A stretch of DNA of 42,509 nucleotides from Hirudo medicinalis (Eukaryota > Annelida > Clitellata > Hirudinida > Hirudinidae), in contig MPNW01000634.1 in NCBI GenBank assembly GCA_011800805.1, positions 112,198 through 154,706 of the forward strand. The letters run 5' to 3'. Position 1 is the first letter of the stretch, and each line of letters begins with the position of its first letter. The notes under the pieces are model-generated. The model saw only the letters and a list, made by a program, of their open reading frames with translations, did no database searches and was not told the origin of the DNA. Below are positions 1 through 12,500 of the stretch, one piece after another. The translations under genes were made by a program, and so were the position numbers.

Positions 1-1564
1 AGCTTCTTAAATAGCCAGTCAGGACAAAGGAGGATGTCCACAAACAAAGGATGCGCGCCTGGTAAGTCATCGCTGATAGGGCTAGGATCAGCACGTGATT
101 ATGATGGATGTGCGATCCTACAACATCCATTTCGGATACCGAAGGCACCATAACAAACCAGAGCAGAAAAGGCAAAAAGAACAGGCGAAAGACAAACATC
201 CAGCATGTCTCATGACAAAACACTACTACAGACGTAATCTCTTTCATATCTGAAGCCTTGGCACCCAATGATTCCTGTGAAAGATGCAGTGCATCATGCC
301 TATCTCCTGCACATATCCCAAGGGGCAGCAGGGGTCGATGAGCAGCTGTGAAAAATCCCTTGGTAGATCCAGTCACGGCAGGGGCACCGTCAGTAGTTGC
401 CGAGATGAGATTCGACAGACAGAAACCACTCAAAGTAGATAGGAGGGCATTTAGAACATCTTGGCCAGTTGTCCTTCCCTTCATTGGGATGAGGCGGAGA
501 AACTACCTCCAGGTCTTGTACCACATACAAAGATGGCCAGCTGCACTGTGTCCTGGATATCACAGCCCTTGTTCAAGGCGATGGAGAATACATCGAGAGT
601 TTTTAACTTCATGGACATCGGAGACCGAACATCAGAGGCCTCCACATGTTGAGGGATTTCCTTGAATGTGTCATGTTGCTCGGGACAAATGACATCAAGC
701 AGCAAGCATACAATCCATTACAAAGTCTGTATCACTGACGGGATGCATTTTATTGGCAATCAACAAGGACACTTCATAGGAGGCATGAGTGAGATGCATT
801 AGCAGTCTCAGAAGCTTTGGAGGCCTGCTTCTTGAAGAGGGACAACTGTTGATCCAAACATGACTGCAAGCGAGCAGCAACAGTCTTCCATCAATCTATG
901 GTATAGTCTCTGTATATGTGCACTGTGCATGGTATCAAAATGATCTTTGAGATTCGACCTCTAGAAAGTGCTGTTGGTGTCATTGCACATTAAACATGGC
1001 TTTGTTGCCTTATTGGATGAAGAATAACTCGTCAGTCCATTCGAGGTCAACCTTCTGGAGACTGGTAGCTGAGCATTGCTTGCGCTCTCTAGACATGGTG
1101 ATAGAGGTTACTGCGATGGAACTTGGCATATAATAACAAACCCAATATTGTGGCAGAAGGCGAGATGATCATCTATGACACTATTTATAAAAATGACCAT
1201 ACTATAACATACAATATCCAGCTGGAGAGTAAGAGTAAACTTGACGATCTTATAGTAACTTAGACAATGAGAAACAAGGAAGAATCCATGCAGCAAGGGC
1301 AAATATACATTCATGATCTGCCCTGCAAAAGTCTGGCTTTTTATTGGATTTTGATACCTATCCCCTGAATTGGTGTTGTTCCTTTTGAAACTCCATGAGC
1401 TTGACATTTTACACCCACAGCAGATGCTATTGAGTCAAAACTCATCTGTCTCAAGACATTGCAATTAGGCTGGATGCAATAATAAATAACTAGGGTGAGT
1501 TAGGCCAGATTGGAATACTAGCTAGGCCATATCCGGCCTTTAGGCCAAAGTTTGCCGACCTCTG
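1..1564 (-). mobile_element. Decayed hAT DNA transposon (ZBED/GTF2IRD2-like transposase remnant), truncated by the window edge
   Basis: Read on the minus strand from 1564 downward, the element opens with a hAT-type end, CAGAGGTCGGCAAACTTTGG, in which the motif GGTCGGCAAACT is typical of hAT terminal repeats. A broken transposase follows. A degenerate BED-like segment lies at about 1097-900 (EWTDELFFI). About 880-695 carries the family block with ASYEVSLLIANKM and DTDFVMDCML. About 600-485 carries CDIQDTVQLAIFV, and about 410-200 carries ISATTDGAPAVTG, matching the 'TDGAPSM' region. Stops and frameshifts separate these blocks, so it is not functional. The other terminus and the catalytic C-terminal part lie left of the window. 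It sits upstream of the first visible KIF6 exon, probably inside a KIF6 intron. The hAT assignment is firm; the subfamily is an inference from motif resemblance. Confidence 0.8.
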
Positions 1565-1820
1565 CATGATAACTTGCAAAATACTACAGCTTGCAACTAT
1601 TTGGCAAGTTGTTGCTTCAATTCAGTGTGACAGGTGTCTTAAGCCATCACAGTGCAACTAGTTTAAGGCTGCTAGTCCCTTGTTAAAACATATAATCAAG
1701 TTCAAAATAAACAATTGAGTTTTGCAATTTAATGCCATTTATTTGCAAGTGCCTACATTTTTTTGGAAACCTAAGATGAATGAATGTCACTAAAACAATT
1801 TTTATATTTTTTCTTTGCAG

Positions 1821-4800
1821 ACAGGAAGTGGAAAGACTTATACAATGACAGGAAATTTGAAGCATCTCGAAGGTAGAGGCATAACAATGAGATGCATTGA
1901 ATATTTTTTCCAGCATTTTGAACAAGTAATTTCTAAACAAATCTTATCTTAAAAGTTATTGTAGCTATTATTTTAGCACTTATTTTAACATTTATTTGTA
2001 CATGTATGCATTATTTTCATAATTAAACAATTAATGCAAATTTAGTGATGACATTGTAATATCATATTCAGAATCCCAGCTCTGAATTTTCAGCCAGAAT
2101 CTCATACCTGGAAATATACAATGAAAATGGATTTGATTTGCTTAGCAGAAGTGGAAATAAACTTGAGGAATTTGAGTAATTACAATCTATTTCAAGTATT
2201 TTAATTATTTTAACATTGTTTCAAAATTCCTGCTTAGAATTGAATGAGGGCATAGACACTGTCAAACATTATTTTAGGCATTTTGGCCTTTAGATGTTTG
2301 ATTTTATTAAGGCTGCTTTTATTTTCATTAAAGTTTATTATATAATATAATATCAATAAGAAGATAATGTGGCAATGTGGTTTTCATGAACTCTTAAAGT
2401 AAAGTTTACCTTATGGAGGACAAAGAACAAAACATCCATCTTAAGTATTTGTCCATTCATCAAGTCAAGAGTCTGGATGAGGCTTACTCACTGCTTTTTA
2501 ATGGAGACATAAGCAGAGAGGTTTCACAGGTAGTAGAATAAAATCAATTGATGATGTTATATATATATAAAACAATAAATACATAGTTGATGATATATAT
2601 ATATATACAATATATAACAATAGGTCATGTAAGCAAAAGATGCTTGGCAGCCCATACATTTATTCTCTATTTGCCATGTATTATTGCCTTATGAATTCAG
2701 AATTTAAATTATATTACCTCAGAATTGTGATATTCCTCAACTACAATAAAATTACCATTAATTTTAGCTAAACATTAAAATAGCAGAATCTTAAAGGTGT
2801 GTTGCAATATTGAGAGGTCATCATACTAACTTTTTAAGCTATTTTGGGGAAAGTTTTAGCAAAGTTGAGAGGTGTTTGCTTCTAAAACCTGAAAACAACT
2901 GAGATGATGTCCCTAACAGCAATTGCACTCCCAACACTTATGCTCATAAACAAACCATTCAAGAAATATGAGGTATATATATCCACAATTATTTGTTATT
3001 TAATGTACATTTCAGACTCCATTCAATTCATCCTCTACAAGATCCCATTGCATCTTCACCTTCCATTTGTCATCAAAATCTGGTCGTGTCATTAAAAATT
3101 CAAAACTTCACCTTGTAGATTTGGCGGGGTTAGGAAGTTATTTCATACTTTAAGTATGATCAGCTTTAAATGAAGTAATAATAGTGTTATGATTGGTGAA
3201 TATTTGGAAATTTATTTGGAAATGGTTTTTGTTATTGATGATGTTATTGTTAGTTCTGAAAGAGTGAGTAAAACTGGTGCTGATGGGACATTGCTGACAG
3301 AAGCCAAATTTATTAATTTATCACTCCATCATTTAGAGCAGGTAAGTCAAACATGATATTAGCTCTTAATGGACATTTCACTTTCTTATAAATGTAATTG
3401 TCTAAGTTAAATAACAGAACAATAATTATAAGTAAATAATAAGATTTAATTTTGGAAGGTCCATATCAATGACTATCAGATTGTTGATTTTCTAGTACTG
3501 AACTCCTTAAATCAGCTGTCACGACATGAATGCTCTGACATTATTTATTGTCTCTCCCTCTTTATTAGTTATACACTGTTTCTTAAATACCATTCTTCAG
3601 CCAAATTCCCCAAAATTCAAAAGCTTGTTTTCTTTGACAAAAATGTATAATCATCAAGAATCCATTAAATATAGCCATCACTAAGGTTTTCAACTCTTCA
3701 GCGTCAATGAATTTTATTCCTTCTCTTTTGCACATAAACCTTTGCACAATGATATGCAGCTCTACTTGCCTTTCATGCTTTAAATAGTTTTGTCATTTGT
3801 TATCTAAAGATCTTATTTTTGCTATTTCATTCATCGGTATTTCTTAGCTCCACCTCCATCATTCATCTTTATGATGGAGGTAATGAACATATCCTCAGTA
3901 AGTAAGCAAGTAAGCTAACTCATGTTTGCCTTCAACTCTCAAATATCTGCCTATTTAGTGGATGATATGCAAAATTGGTGTTGCCATTGTTCTTGAAACA
4001 GCGCATGAGCCGTTACGATCGTATCGATTGAGAGACTAGATTTACGAATAGACTTTATTTAAACGACAAGGAACCTACGACATTACGAGACTAAGAACGA
4101 AAACGGAATTGAGGCAGCCACTGACTCCGCTTTAGCTAGCTGTCACATGATCACAAAAAAGAAAAAGAACACCTTTGTGTAGCGATCTTATGTGCATACG
4201 CTATACGAGCTACCTTCATTTTCTGATTATTAGGTGATATTAGCCTTATCAGAAAAAAAGAGACAACATGTTCCATACAGAAACTGCTTCCTTACTTCAG
4301 TGCTGAGGGACAGTCTGGGAGGTAACTGCATGACATCAATGATTGCCACATGTTCATCTGATGTCATCAATCTTGAGGTATCTTTTGCCATTATATTTAT
4401 TGATTTTTGAAATGTTCATTTCTGATTTGAAGCATCTTTCTCTGGATTGCAGGAGACCATATCAACCTGTAGATTTGCACAAAGAGTGTCTCAAATCTGC
4501 AATGAGGCAAAAATCAATGGCAGGGCAAATAATGATGATTTAATTGAAGAGTTAAGAAAAGAGAATGAAATGCTGAAAATGCAGTTGTCTTATAAAGATT
4601 TTGAAGCAACGTCATTTAGAGACCTCAGTGAAAGTGAACTAAAAGAGTAAAACGTTTTGCACATAATTGGCCATGCATATGCACTATCACTCAGAGTTAA
4701 ACCTTGTTAATTAGTAGTTTAAATAATTAATGATTTAGGAAGGCATTTTATTTTACTTCTTAAGGAATTATGTTCTTGTTTTAAAGGTGTGAAGAAATTA

Positions 4801-6603
4801 TTGAGAAATTTGTGGTTGATGGGTGCATTTCTATCAATCTGTTGGATCCAAGAAAGATTAAAAAGTGTTTTCTGATTTTGAGGGTTTGAATGACTGCTTT
4901 TAGAGCACTAAATCTAAAATCATTCATTTATTCAATGTTTGACAATTGCATCAATAGTTGTTAAAATTGTCATTGGGTTTAACTGTTTATGAATTTAATT
5001 AATTTACAGCCCACTAATTATGATATTTCTTAGCAAATCAACTTAATATACTTTTAAAGGAAAAGTTACATGCAAAAGATTGCACTTGCATCCAATCCAA
5101 AGAACTTGAAAATATTCTGAAGCTCAGAAATAATGAAATTGGTAAGATATAGAAGCATTCTAATAAGTATGCCCTTGCATTATGTTTATATAATGAGTAC
5201 ATTATATGATTTCATACAATTTTGAGTCTTGGAAATGGTGAATAGCTTTAATTGTCTCATACAAATTGAAAGACAACAAAATTCTTGGGCTTCAACTACC
5301 TATTATTTTAATTTATTTTAATACACGAACTATGAAAATAATTTTCTTGATTTTGAACAATGGCAATGTTATGATGCTTAAATAAAGTAGTAGTGATAAC
5401 AATAGGAACCAAAGTTTTCTTTGACTTCCTGATTGGTGATGATTCCATTTTAGTTCAATAAACAAGAAGAAGATTAATCGTAACTATGTCTTAAAATTGG
5501 TTTGAAAAATTATTTCTTTAAGAAATTTTAGTGAAGGAATTAAAAAAATTAAAAGTGAAGAATGAAAAGGTTTCTCAATTTGTGCCTGACATTCATGATT
5601 TTACAAATTCCCAAACATCATCAGCAATAGATTCAAATTTTTCAATTTCATCAACTCCAACTGAAGAAAGTGAGTAATGAAAATATTGCACAATTATATA
5701 TTAGTGCAACATTTGTTACGTTGTTTATATATTTAACTTCCAGCATTACGTGATTGCAATAAGCAGGAAGAATTCAACAATTTTAAGAGTACTCATAAAG
5801 ATTATGCTTTGATGAAAAACCTTAAAACACAACTCAAAAAGTTGGCATCTGAAGCAAAAAGGATTGGACATGAAATAACAGAAAAGAAATCTGTCATTGG
5901 TCAAAAAAATTGTAATTAATATGATTACAATCAGTTTTTATCAAATTTAAAATTTAAACAGATATTCTCAGAGATAGGATGGAAAAACAGAGAATTTTCA
6001 GGGCAGCCAGAGGTTAGCATGGGAATGTGTAATTGAGTAACCCTGATTTATTATCAAGAATGTCTATTACTCTCTTCGAAAATAATCTATAATGATGTAT
6101 GTTCAATTAAGTTAAGTATGGACAATTTGTGTGCACAGCTGCCGACAGGAATTTCTGGTCCTTATGTTACGTCAACTTGTTAACGCAAAAGCATGAAAAA
6201 GATCATGATTGTAAAATTTTAAAACCTGTGCGGCCCCAAAAAAATTGCCAGGTCCCTGGGCACACCTCTCTCGGCAGCCCTGCTCATGTCTTATGTACAT
6301 AACTTACAACTAACATAATAATTTGGATTTTGTGTAAATATTTTAAGATGTGATGGAAGTGGATTCCACAGAAACTGAGTTAATGAATCTCTTGGAGGAA
6401 GAAAACAAAAGGTGATTTTTGAAGTTATAATGGAAGTGAATAAACATTAAGTGTTCTGATTTGTCTAAAGTTGTAACCAAATGGTTGGAACACTGAGAGC
6501 CATCAAGGAAAAGTATGACCAGTTTGAATCTTCAGTAAAGCAAATAAAAATGATAATTCTCAGTGACTTTGAAACTTGGTGGATTAACAACAGCAAAAAA
6601 TGA
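1821..6603 (+). CDS. KIF6: Kinesin-like protein KIF6, partial (N-terminal exons not in window)
   Basis: This is a microtubule motor of the kinesin-9 family, associated with cilia. There are fourteen exons, all in phase with GT-AG introns: 1821-1925, 2072-2175, 2400-2529, 3016-3128, 3254-3341, 4234-4377, 4453-4646, 4787-4883, 5060-5141, 5532-5669, 5744-5911, 5962-6012, 6348-6411 and 6471-6603 (stop TGA). They encode 536 residues. Motor landmarks in order are the P-loop [26 protein letters not shown], switch [15 protein letters not shown], switch [25 protein letters not shown] and [12 protein letters not shown]. The [10 protein letters not shown] wording and the C-terminal ...DFETWW favour KIF6 over KIF9. 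After the motor the protein is Lys/Glu-rich, probably coiled coil. The AYGQ half of the P-loop region and everything before it must be upstream of the window. The tail is shorter than in human KIF6 (814 aa). ATTAAA at 6722 is a plausible poly(A) signal. Confidence 0.9.
3342..4233 (+). other. Longest KIF6 intron in the window, with a perfect hairpin and a GC-richer segment
   Basis: This 892-bp intron lies between the exon encoding LHHLEQ and the exon starting VILALSEK. It has no coding signal. It contains an 11-bp perfect inverted repeat at 3852-3862 and 3871-3881 with an 8-base loop. A stretch at about 3998-4210 differs in composition from the AT-rich surroundings and could be an old insertion, but no ends or duplicated target site can be recognised. 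Confidence 0.4.
6136..6282. mobile_element. Small MITE-like element with imperfect terminal inverted repeats
   Basis: The segment starts CAGCTGCCGACAGG and ends TCGGCAGCCCTG, whose reverse complement is CAGGGCTGCCGA. The two ends are therefore imperfect inverted repeats sharing CAG..CTGCCGA. The interior is short and non-coding, with a GGCCCCAAAAAAATTGCC block, and the right end resembles hAT-type MITE termini. It sits in the KIF6 intron between exons ending at 6012 and starting at 6348. No clear target-site duplication is visible, so it is either old or misbounded. Confidence 0.45.
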
Positions 6604-7706
6604 AACTTCAAAAAGTTCTGGAAATTGTGAATTCTTTTTAACAGATGTTGGATTGCATATTTAAATAAGTAGTAGTATGTATTGTTCTTCGTTATTCTCA
6701 GTTTTGTAACTAAAGCTTTATATTAAACCATTCCACATTATTGCAACTTTCATTCAAATAAATTTAAACTTATATTTAACTTAGCAATATCATGGTTTGT
6801 GGTAAAGTATTCTGAGAATCAATATTATCGATTTATTAACTAATCCCCATGTTTAGGTCCCCATAAAGTTGTTAAAAACTCTACCCCCGTACACCTCTAC
6901 TGACCACTGCTAGAATCATCGGGTGGATTTATATTGGGTCCATTGCCATCAAATCTTTGGCTCCTAAAATCGTTGCGTTTTCTGAATAATCCAATGTTAT
7001 GGCATTAAACCTCATTTCCTGAAATTGTGAGTAATGGTCAAAAAAATTAAGCTGATTTCGGGGTACTTGGAGAGGTTTGTGAGAAAACCTATGGAGTGGT
7101 TTATCAAATAGACATTAGCCTCCTTAAACCACTGTGAATTGATGTTAAGTCCCCTTCATCATCAAAATAAATATAAATTTAATTCTTGGAATGTCAAGTA
7201 AAATCATCTGTGCTGAATAAGGGGAAACGATCTTCAAAACAAACAATTTAATGTTACCCTTTACAAATACCGAAATTTATGAAATATCTAATTATATTTT
7301 AAAAAATCTGGGTGGTCGTTGTTGACGTAGCTACATCGGGATTTCGGTAATCATCAAAAAACAAAAGGGCATTTAAACAAATAGGGTGATTATTAAAATT
7401 GTTAATGATGCGTTAGTATTGGCTTAATTTTATAATATTAAAAATTTTATATTACTTTATTAAGTTAAACAAAAATATTCTTGACAGAGAAATTGCATAT
7501 ATTATTCATTCGTATGCGCTAAATTATTCAAGTATTGATTATTAAAAAGAATTATTTATTATATAAATTTATTAATCCTAAAACATTTAAATTTTTGGCA
7601 TTTATTGCGAATTAATAAATAATGATTTTATATGCTATTCTTCCGCTGGCTAGTAATAACATATTTCCGCAAATTCTTTTTCCCGTACATTCGATTTCGT
7701 GCAGTC
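6604..7706. other. Intergenic region between KIF6 and RPS28
   Basis: This is AT-rich, non-coding sequence. It holds the KIF6 3' end (ATTAAA at 6722-6727) and, at its right end, the RPS28 promoter. No RNA gene or mobile element is recognisable in the middle. Confidence 0.5.
7674..7686 (+). promoter_or_regulatory. Possible 5' TOP-like pyrimidine tract of RPS28
   Basis: A pyrimidine run (TTCTTTTTCCCG) lies about 20-33 bases before the RPS28 start codon. Animal ribosomal-protein mRNAs typically begin with such a tract, which couples their translation to mTOR signalling. The actual transcription start cannot be seen. An acceptor-like TTTCGTGCAG also sits two bases before the ATG, so the mature 5' end may instead be made by splicing. 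Confidence 0.35.
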
Positions 7707-8039
7707 ATGGACAAAGCAACTGAATCAAAGTTGGCCAAGGTTAGTTTCTATAAATACAAGTTCTAGTTATAACGAGGTTTAAAGGAATTGATAAGTAAAT
7801 AAATGTATTCAGGTCACCAAAGTTTTAGGCAGAACCGGCAGCCAGGGTCAATGTACTCAAGTAAGTTAAAACAGTTGAATGCACTTTGGGTTATAATTAA
7901 TAAAGATAATGTTTTAAAGGTCAGAGTTGAAATTATCGACACAAACAGAAGCCTCATCAGAAACGTTAAGGGGCCAGTCAGAGAGGGAGATATTCTGGTT
8001 CTCCTTGAAGCAGAAAGGGAAGCCAGGAGACTTAGGTAG
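7707..8039 (+). CDS. RPS28: 40S ribosomal protein S28 (eS28)
   Basis: This encodes a small-subunit ribosomal protein located near the mRNA exit and decoding side of the 40S head. There are three exons, 7707-7739, 7813-7860 and 7920-8039 (stop TAG), giving 66 residues, close to the usual 64-69. The hallmark segments are [31 protein letters not shown] and the C-terminal [12 protein letters not shown], nearly identical to animal eS28. The N-terminus [11 protein letters not shown] is the usual variable part. Introns of 73 and 59 bp are too short to host a snoRNA. The start is set by the ATG immediately before the conserved sequence. A canonical AATAAA follows at 8104-8109. It is transcribed in the same direction as its neighbours KIF6 and the cyclophilin gene but separated from both by more than 1 kb, so it is an independent unit. 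Confidence 0.97.
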
Positions 8040-8103
8040 AGCAAAGCAAAGCCTCCATCCCACTTTAGAGTAAACTCCATGATTTCGGATGTAACTTGCT
8101 TCG

Positions 8104-8109
8104 AATAAA
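8104..8109 (+). terminator. Poly(A) signal of RPS28
   Basis: An AATAAA hexamer lies 64 bases after the RPS28 stop codon, on the coding strand, at the usual distance for a short ribosomal-protein 3' UTR. Confidence 0.7.
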
Positions 8110-9569
8110 CTTACAACGGCACCAGCTTCACGACTTTTCTATATCGTGTTGGATATGCTACATTATCGCCCACACGTTTGTTTTGGAAACTTCGTACTTA
8201 ATTCTCTCTAGAACAGCAGTTGGATATCTGATTAAGCTTACGATCGGATAAGCCACTAGCATGATCCGCTTAGAATGTTAATTGTACTAATGCCAAGATT
8301 GGAGACAATGCATTTCAATGGCCTGATAACGCGAAACATGGGGAAGTGTAGCAAATTAACTTTTTCGACTAGTCCTTTAAGGGTTTTGTTATGGCAAGGA
8401 ATCTTAGAACAGTTAATTATTTTATGCCCTTAATTGTAACGAAATGGGTTTCAATTCCACTTTGTGTCCTGTTTGTCTGCCAAGCACTTTCCAAATCTTT
8501 CATTAGTAATTTTGATTTGGTTGAATTTTGATGGAACACAGACAAGAAGTCTAAACATGAAATCTAAATATGAACAAAGTTTATAAAAATATATAACTGC
8601 TATTTAGAGACAACCGAAAGAAGTTAGAATGTTTATCACAACAATATAAATACAATTATTAAGAGTGGCGTGGATGAAATGGTACAACTCATCCAAGTAA
8701 TGAATTTCTGACCTAGAGAAGTTGAATAATTTTGTTATGGTCAAACCAGAACAGTCTTCATTTTTTGCCAAAATGGAGTTGAGCTTTATCCTGGTATCTT
8801 CTACATGATGATTAAAAAAATATCCCTACAAATTCTAAACTTACTAATGCTGTAGCGCGGAATGATTACTAAATAATCTTAATGTCTACAAAATTTTAAA
8901 CGACGTAATTGTTATAACATCCCTACATTGAAACTAATTGCCTTACATATCTTATTATATTAGGCAAAAATAAAGTTAAATAACAATAATTTAATACATG
9001 CTTATTTATAAAATTTTATATTGAAATTTTATTTGATTTTAAAATAAAACAATTTTCGATATCTATTCAAAACTATTGTTTATTTAGTCTGGCATAATGT
9101 GTATAGTCGCTAAAGGATCCATGTTTGGTTGTGCCATTCGACTTTGTTAACCAAGGAATATTTATCTTACCAATAAGGTAAGCAATTATCAACAAAACCA
9201 TAATATTTGGAAACTGCTTTATAGAGTGGATATATTGTAAGTGGAAATTTAGTTGTAAGATCTTAAACCCCAAACGATATTAATTTTTTAGTGAAAAGTC
9301 ACTCCGGCGTCAGTTTCATAATATTTAATAACTAGGATGAAAAGCAATGATTTTTAACGCACAAGATATTTTTGGCTTTTACCACCTATTTAACTATTGC
9401 CATAGTATAGGTATTTCTTTCACAATTCTTTGCATGACACTTTGGCTATCATCACTTTTGCTTGATATGGCCAAATACACCATTATTTAAATATTGATGA
9501 TTAACTATAATAACATGTTCTAAGAATTTTGTTTTTAATATATTCTCCAGAAATTTAGCTTGATCTAAG
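8110..9569. other. Intergenic region between RPS28 and the cyclophilin gene
   Basis: This is AT-rich DNA with no convincing coding exon on either strand, no tRNA and no recognisable transposon. The right end contains the cyclophilin promoter; an acceptor-like TATTCTCCAG precedes the ATG by about 20 bases. Confidence 0.5.
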
Positions 9570-12500
9570 ATGACTATCAATCAAAATCCAAAGTGTTTTC
9601 TTGACATTGCCATTGATGGTCAACCAGGCAAGTTTCAGTCATTTTACTTGCATTAGTTTTGTTATTTCTTTTTTTGGTTTCTTTGCTATTAATGATAAAA
9701 TTAATTAAATTTGAAGTGGGTCGGGTCATCGTTGAACTGTTTGCCGATGTTTGTCCAAGGACGAGTGAAAATTTCAGGCTACTGTGCACAGGTAGGCATC
9801 TTGTTAGTTTATCTTTGTCAGAACATGCAATGAGTCTTTTAATTGTAGGTGAAATGGGGACAAGCAAGTTGTCTGGTAGGAAGTTATACTACAAAGGATC
9901 ATGCTTTCATAGGATAGTTAAGGGTTTCATGGTTCAGGGTGGAGATTTTGAAAAAGGTTGAGTTAAAAATCTGCTGAATTCCAAGCTTTCTTAAGATATA
10001 TATGTTAGAGAAAGCTTTTCTTACCCTTGCCTGCCAATTGTTGTTATTGTTAATATGATTGTGCAATGTTTATTGGTTGCTAGGATTTCCTCATTGTGAT
10101 ATGTTTAAACTACGTCACACTTTTATTTTCAGGAGATGGAACTGGAGGGGAATCAATTTATGGATTAAAATTTGAAGGTGAAACCTGTGATGATGCATTG
10201 TTGATTTTTTAACAGAATTGTTAAGCCTTTCTAAACTTTCCTTTTGTTAAACTTTCTAAAATGGTAAATGTGTAACTATCTTCAGATGAGAACTTTGAGT
10301 TGAGGCATGACAGGCCTGGTCTGCTGTCAATGGCCAACAAAGGTGCCAACAGCAATGGATCTCAATTCTTCATGTTTGTTGATCAGCTTATATATTTATT
10401 GTTGTTTTCAATGCTTTGTTTAAATATAAAATTATTTTTCTTTACAGAACCACTGTTCCTGCTCCTCATATCGATGGTTGGTAGTCTTTGTGATGCAAAC
10501 ATGTAGCTTGTTAATGTGCATTTTTGATGATCAATTTGACTCAACTTTTATTTATGTTGATTATATTACTTTTATGTGCTTCCAATATTGCCATCTTAAG
10601 CATTTACTTGTAACAATGAAAATAGACTTAATGTCATCTTTCCTTTGCAGCAAGAATGTTGTATTTGGAAGTGTTATTCAGGGCTTTGAAGTGGTCAAAA
10701 TGATTGAGAAGATAGAGACAGTTGGAAATTTTCATCCAAAGGTTCCAATCCAAATAAGTGGTTGTGGCGAATTGATAGCAGTTATCAAGGTGAGTGGAAA
10801 TGAACTGATAGATATTACATTGAAACAATGGGATGATGTTACAAATGTATTTCAATAAAATTAAACATTTAAAACTGAAATAGAAATCTGAAAAGAAAAA
10901 GAAGTCTGAATCAACATCTGAAGAATCACCATCATCATCATCATCATCTTCATCAAGTGAGGAGGAGAGCAGTTCTGAAAGTGAATCTGAGAAGAAGAAA
11001 AAAAAAAGGAAGAAGAAGAATAAGAAACATGCAAAGAAGAAGAGGAAGGTCTCCACAGAGAAGTGAGTTTTGATGGGCTTGTATAGAATACAATACATTT
11101 GAATTCTTAAATGCTCATTGGTCAAAGAAGTCTAACAAACTATATCATAAGAAAATAAGAATAATCTAATAATCTTAGAAACAGCAAAAAGGAAAAAGAT
11201 GAAAAAGAAGAGGAAATCGTGTCGGCATGCAGCATCGACCCGGCAGAAATCCCGAGCGTTCCCCCTAACAAGTTCCTTTACAGAGGTAGTCCCCAACAGG
11301 AGAAACAAGACAAAGACCAGCCAGAAGAAATTGAAAACAGGTTTATTTCCGTTTGATGTTACTGTTATGTTTTACAAGTGCCTTAGAGATTTTTATTTTA
11401 AGATGAGAGGATTTATGTTTTCTGTCAATTCATATTCTTTTCATATGTTAAAAACAAATTGGTGTTTAATTTCCTTTGTACAGACAAGAAGCAAAACCCA
11501 AAAGTCCCATGAGGAGGAGGGACAAAACAGGAAGGAAAATCAAAGGGAGAGGTGCAGTTGTAAGTATTTGGAGCAATTTATATAAAGCAGCACTTGACAA
11601 CATTTAACTCGACATATTCATTCCAGCGTTACCACTCTAGGTCTCGAAGCCACTCGAGAGGAACAACACCTCCTCATTGGAGAAGGGAACAGTCTCGCCT
11701 TACCACCCTCTCGCAAGCTCTCAACTCCATGAAGGCCGATAGGTATTGAATTTGCTTATTTTACTTTTCACAATCAGTTTACTTTGCAAATTAATACATT
11801 TAATGTACCCGATATTTACTGGTAGAATTTGTTTTGAATCTGTGAATGCTGCTACTTTTTTTTTTATCCCAACAGGATTTCCAGGACAGATGAGGAGGCT
11901 AAAGATGAAAATAGGTTTGGAACAAGAGATGAAAGTAGGTTTGGAACAAGAGACGAAAGTAGATTTGGAACTCGAGATGAGAGAAGGAGTCGGTTTGATA
12001 GAGGTCTGAATGAAAGACCTCAGAAAGGATTGTCTGAAAAATTTGCACCTGAAAGGTAACTAAATTTGTGTGTTCTTTGAAAGATTTTTGTTTAGGAATC
12101 AAGCTTAATATTCATAAATTTTCTTATGAAGAGATTCGTCAACAAAATTTGAAAGAAAGGATATTTTGAAGTCGAAGTTAGAAACAGACTCTGACTTTGG
12201 TCAAAGGGTAGCAAAGAGAAGGCGGCACGATCCATCGAGGTCTCCGGCTGCCGATGACCGCTCCGACGCGATTTCGTCCAATACGGAAAGGAGAAAGGAA
12301 AGAAATGTTGAATGTGTTAATCAAGATCGTGACGTGGAAAAGTTAATGGAAAGGACCAGAAGTCCAGAGGAAAGGAAGAAGATAGCCATAACACCCTTAG
12401 CAACAAAACCTCATCAGAATAGAGAATCGCCCCACATAAGGCCCAAAACTGTAAAACATGATGAATATGATCCATTTACAAAGAATGATAGGGGTTCTGA

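Noticed and set aside
10178..10285. Possible C/D snoRNA in a cyclophilin intron (TGATGATG near the 5' end)
   Set aside because: No matching D box or terminal stem was found.
10634..11125. Minus-strand Phe/Ser-rich open frame
   Set aside because: Reverse of the Lys/Ser-rich cyclophilin linker; it spans introns of the real gene.
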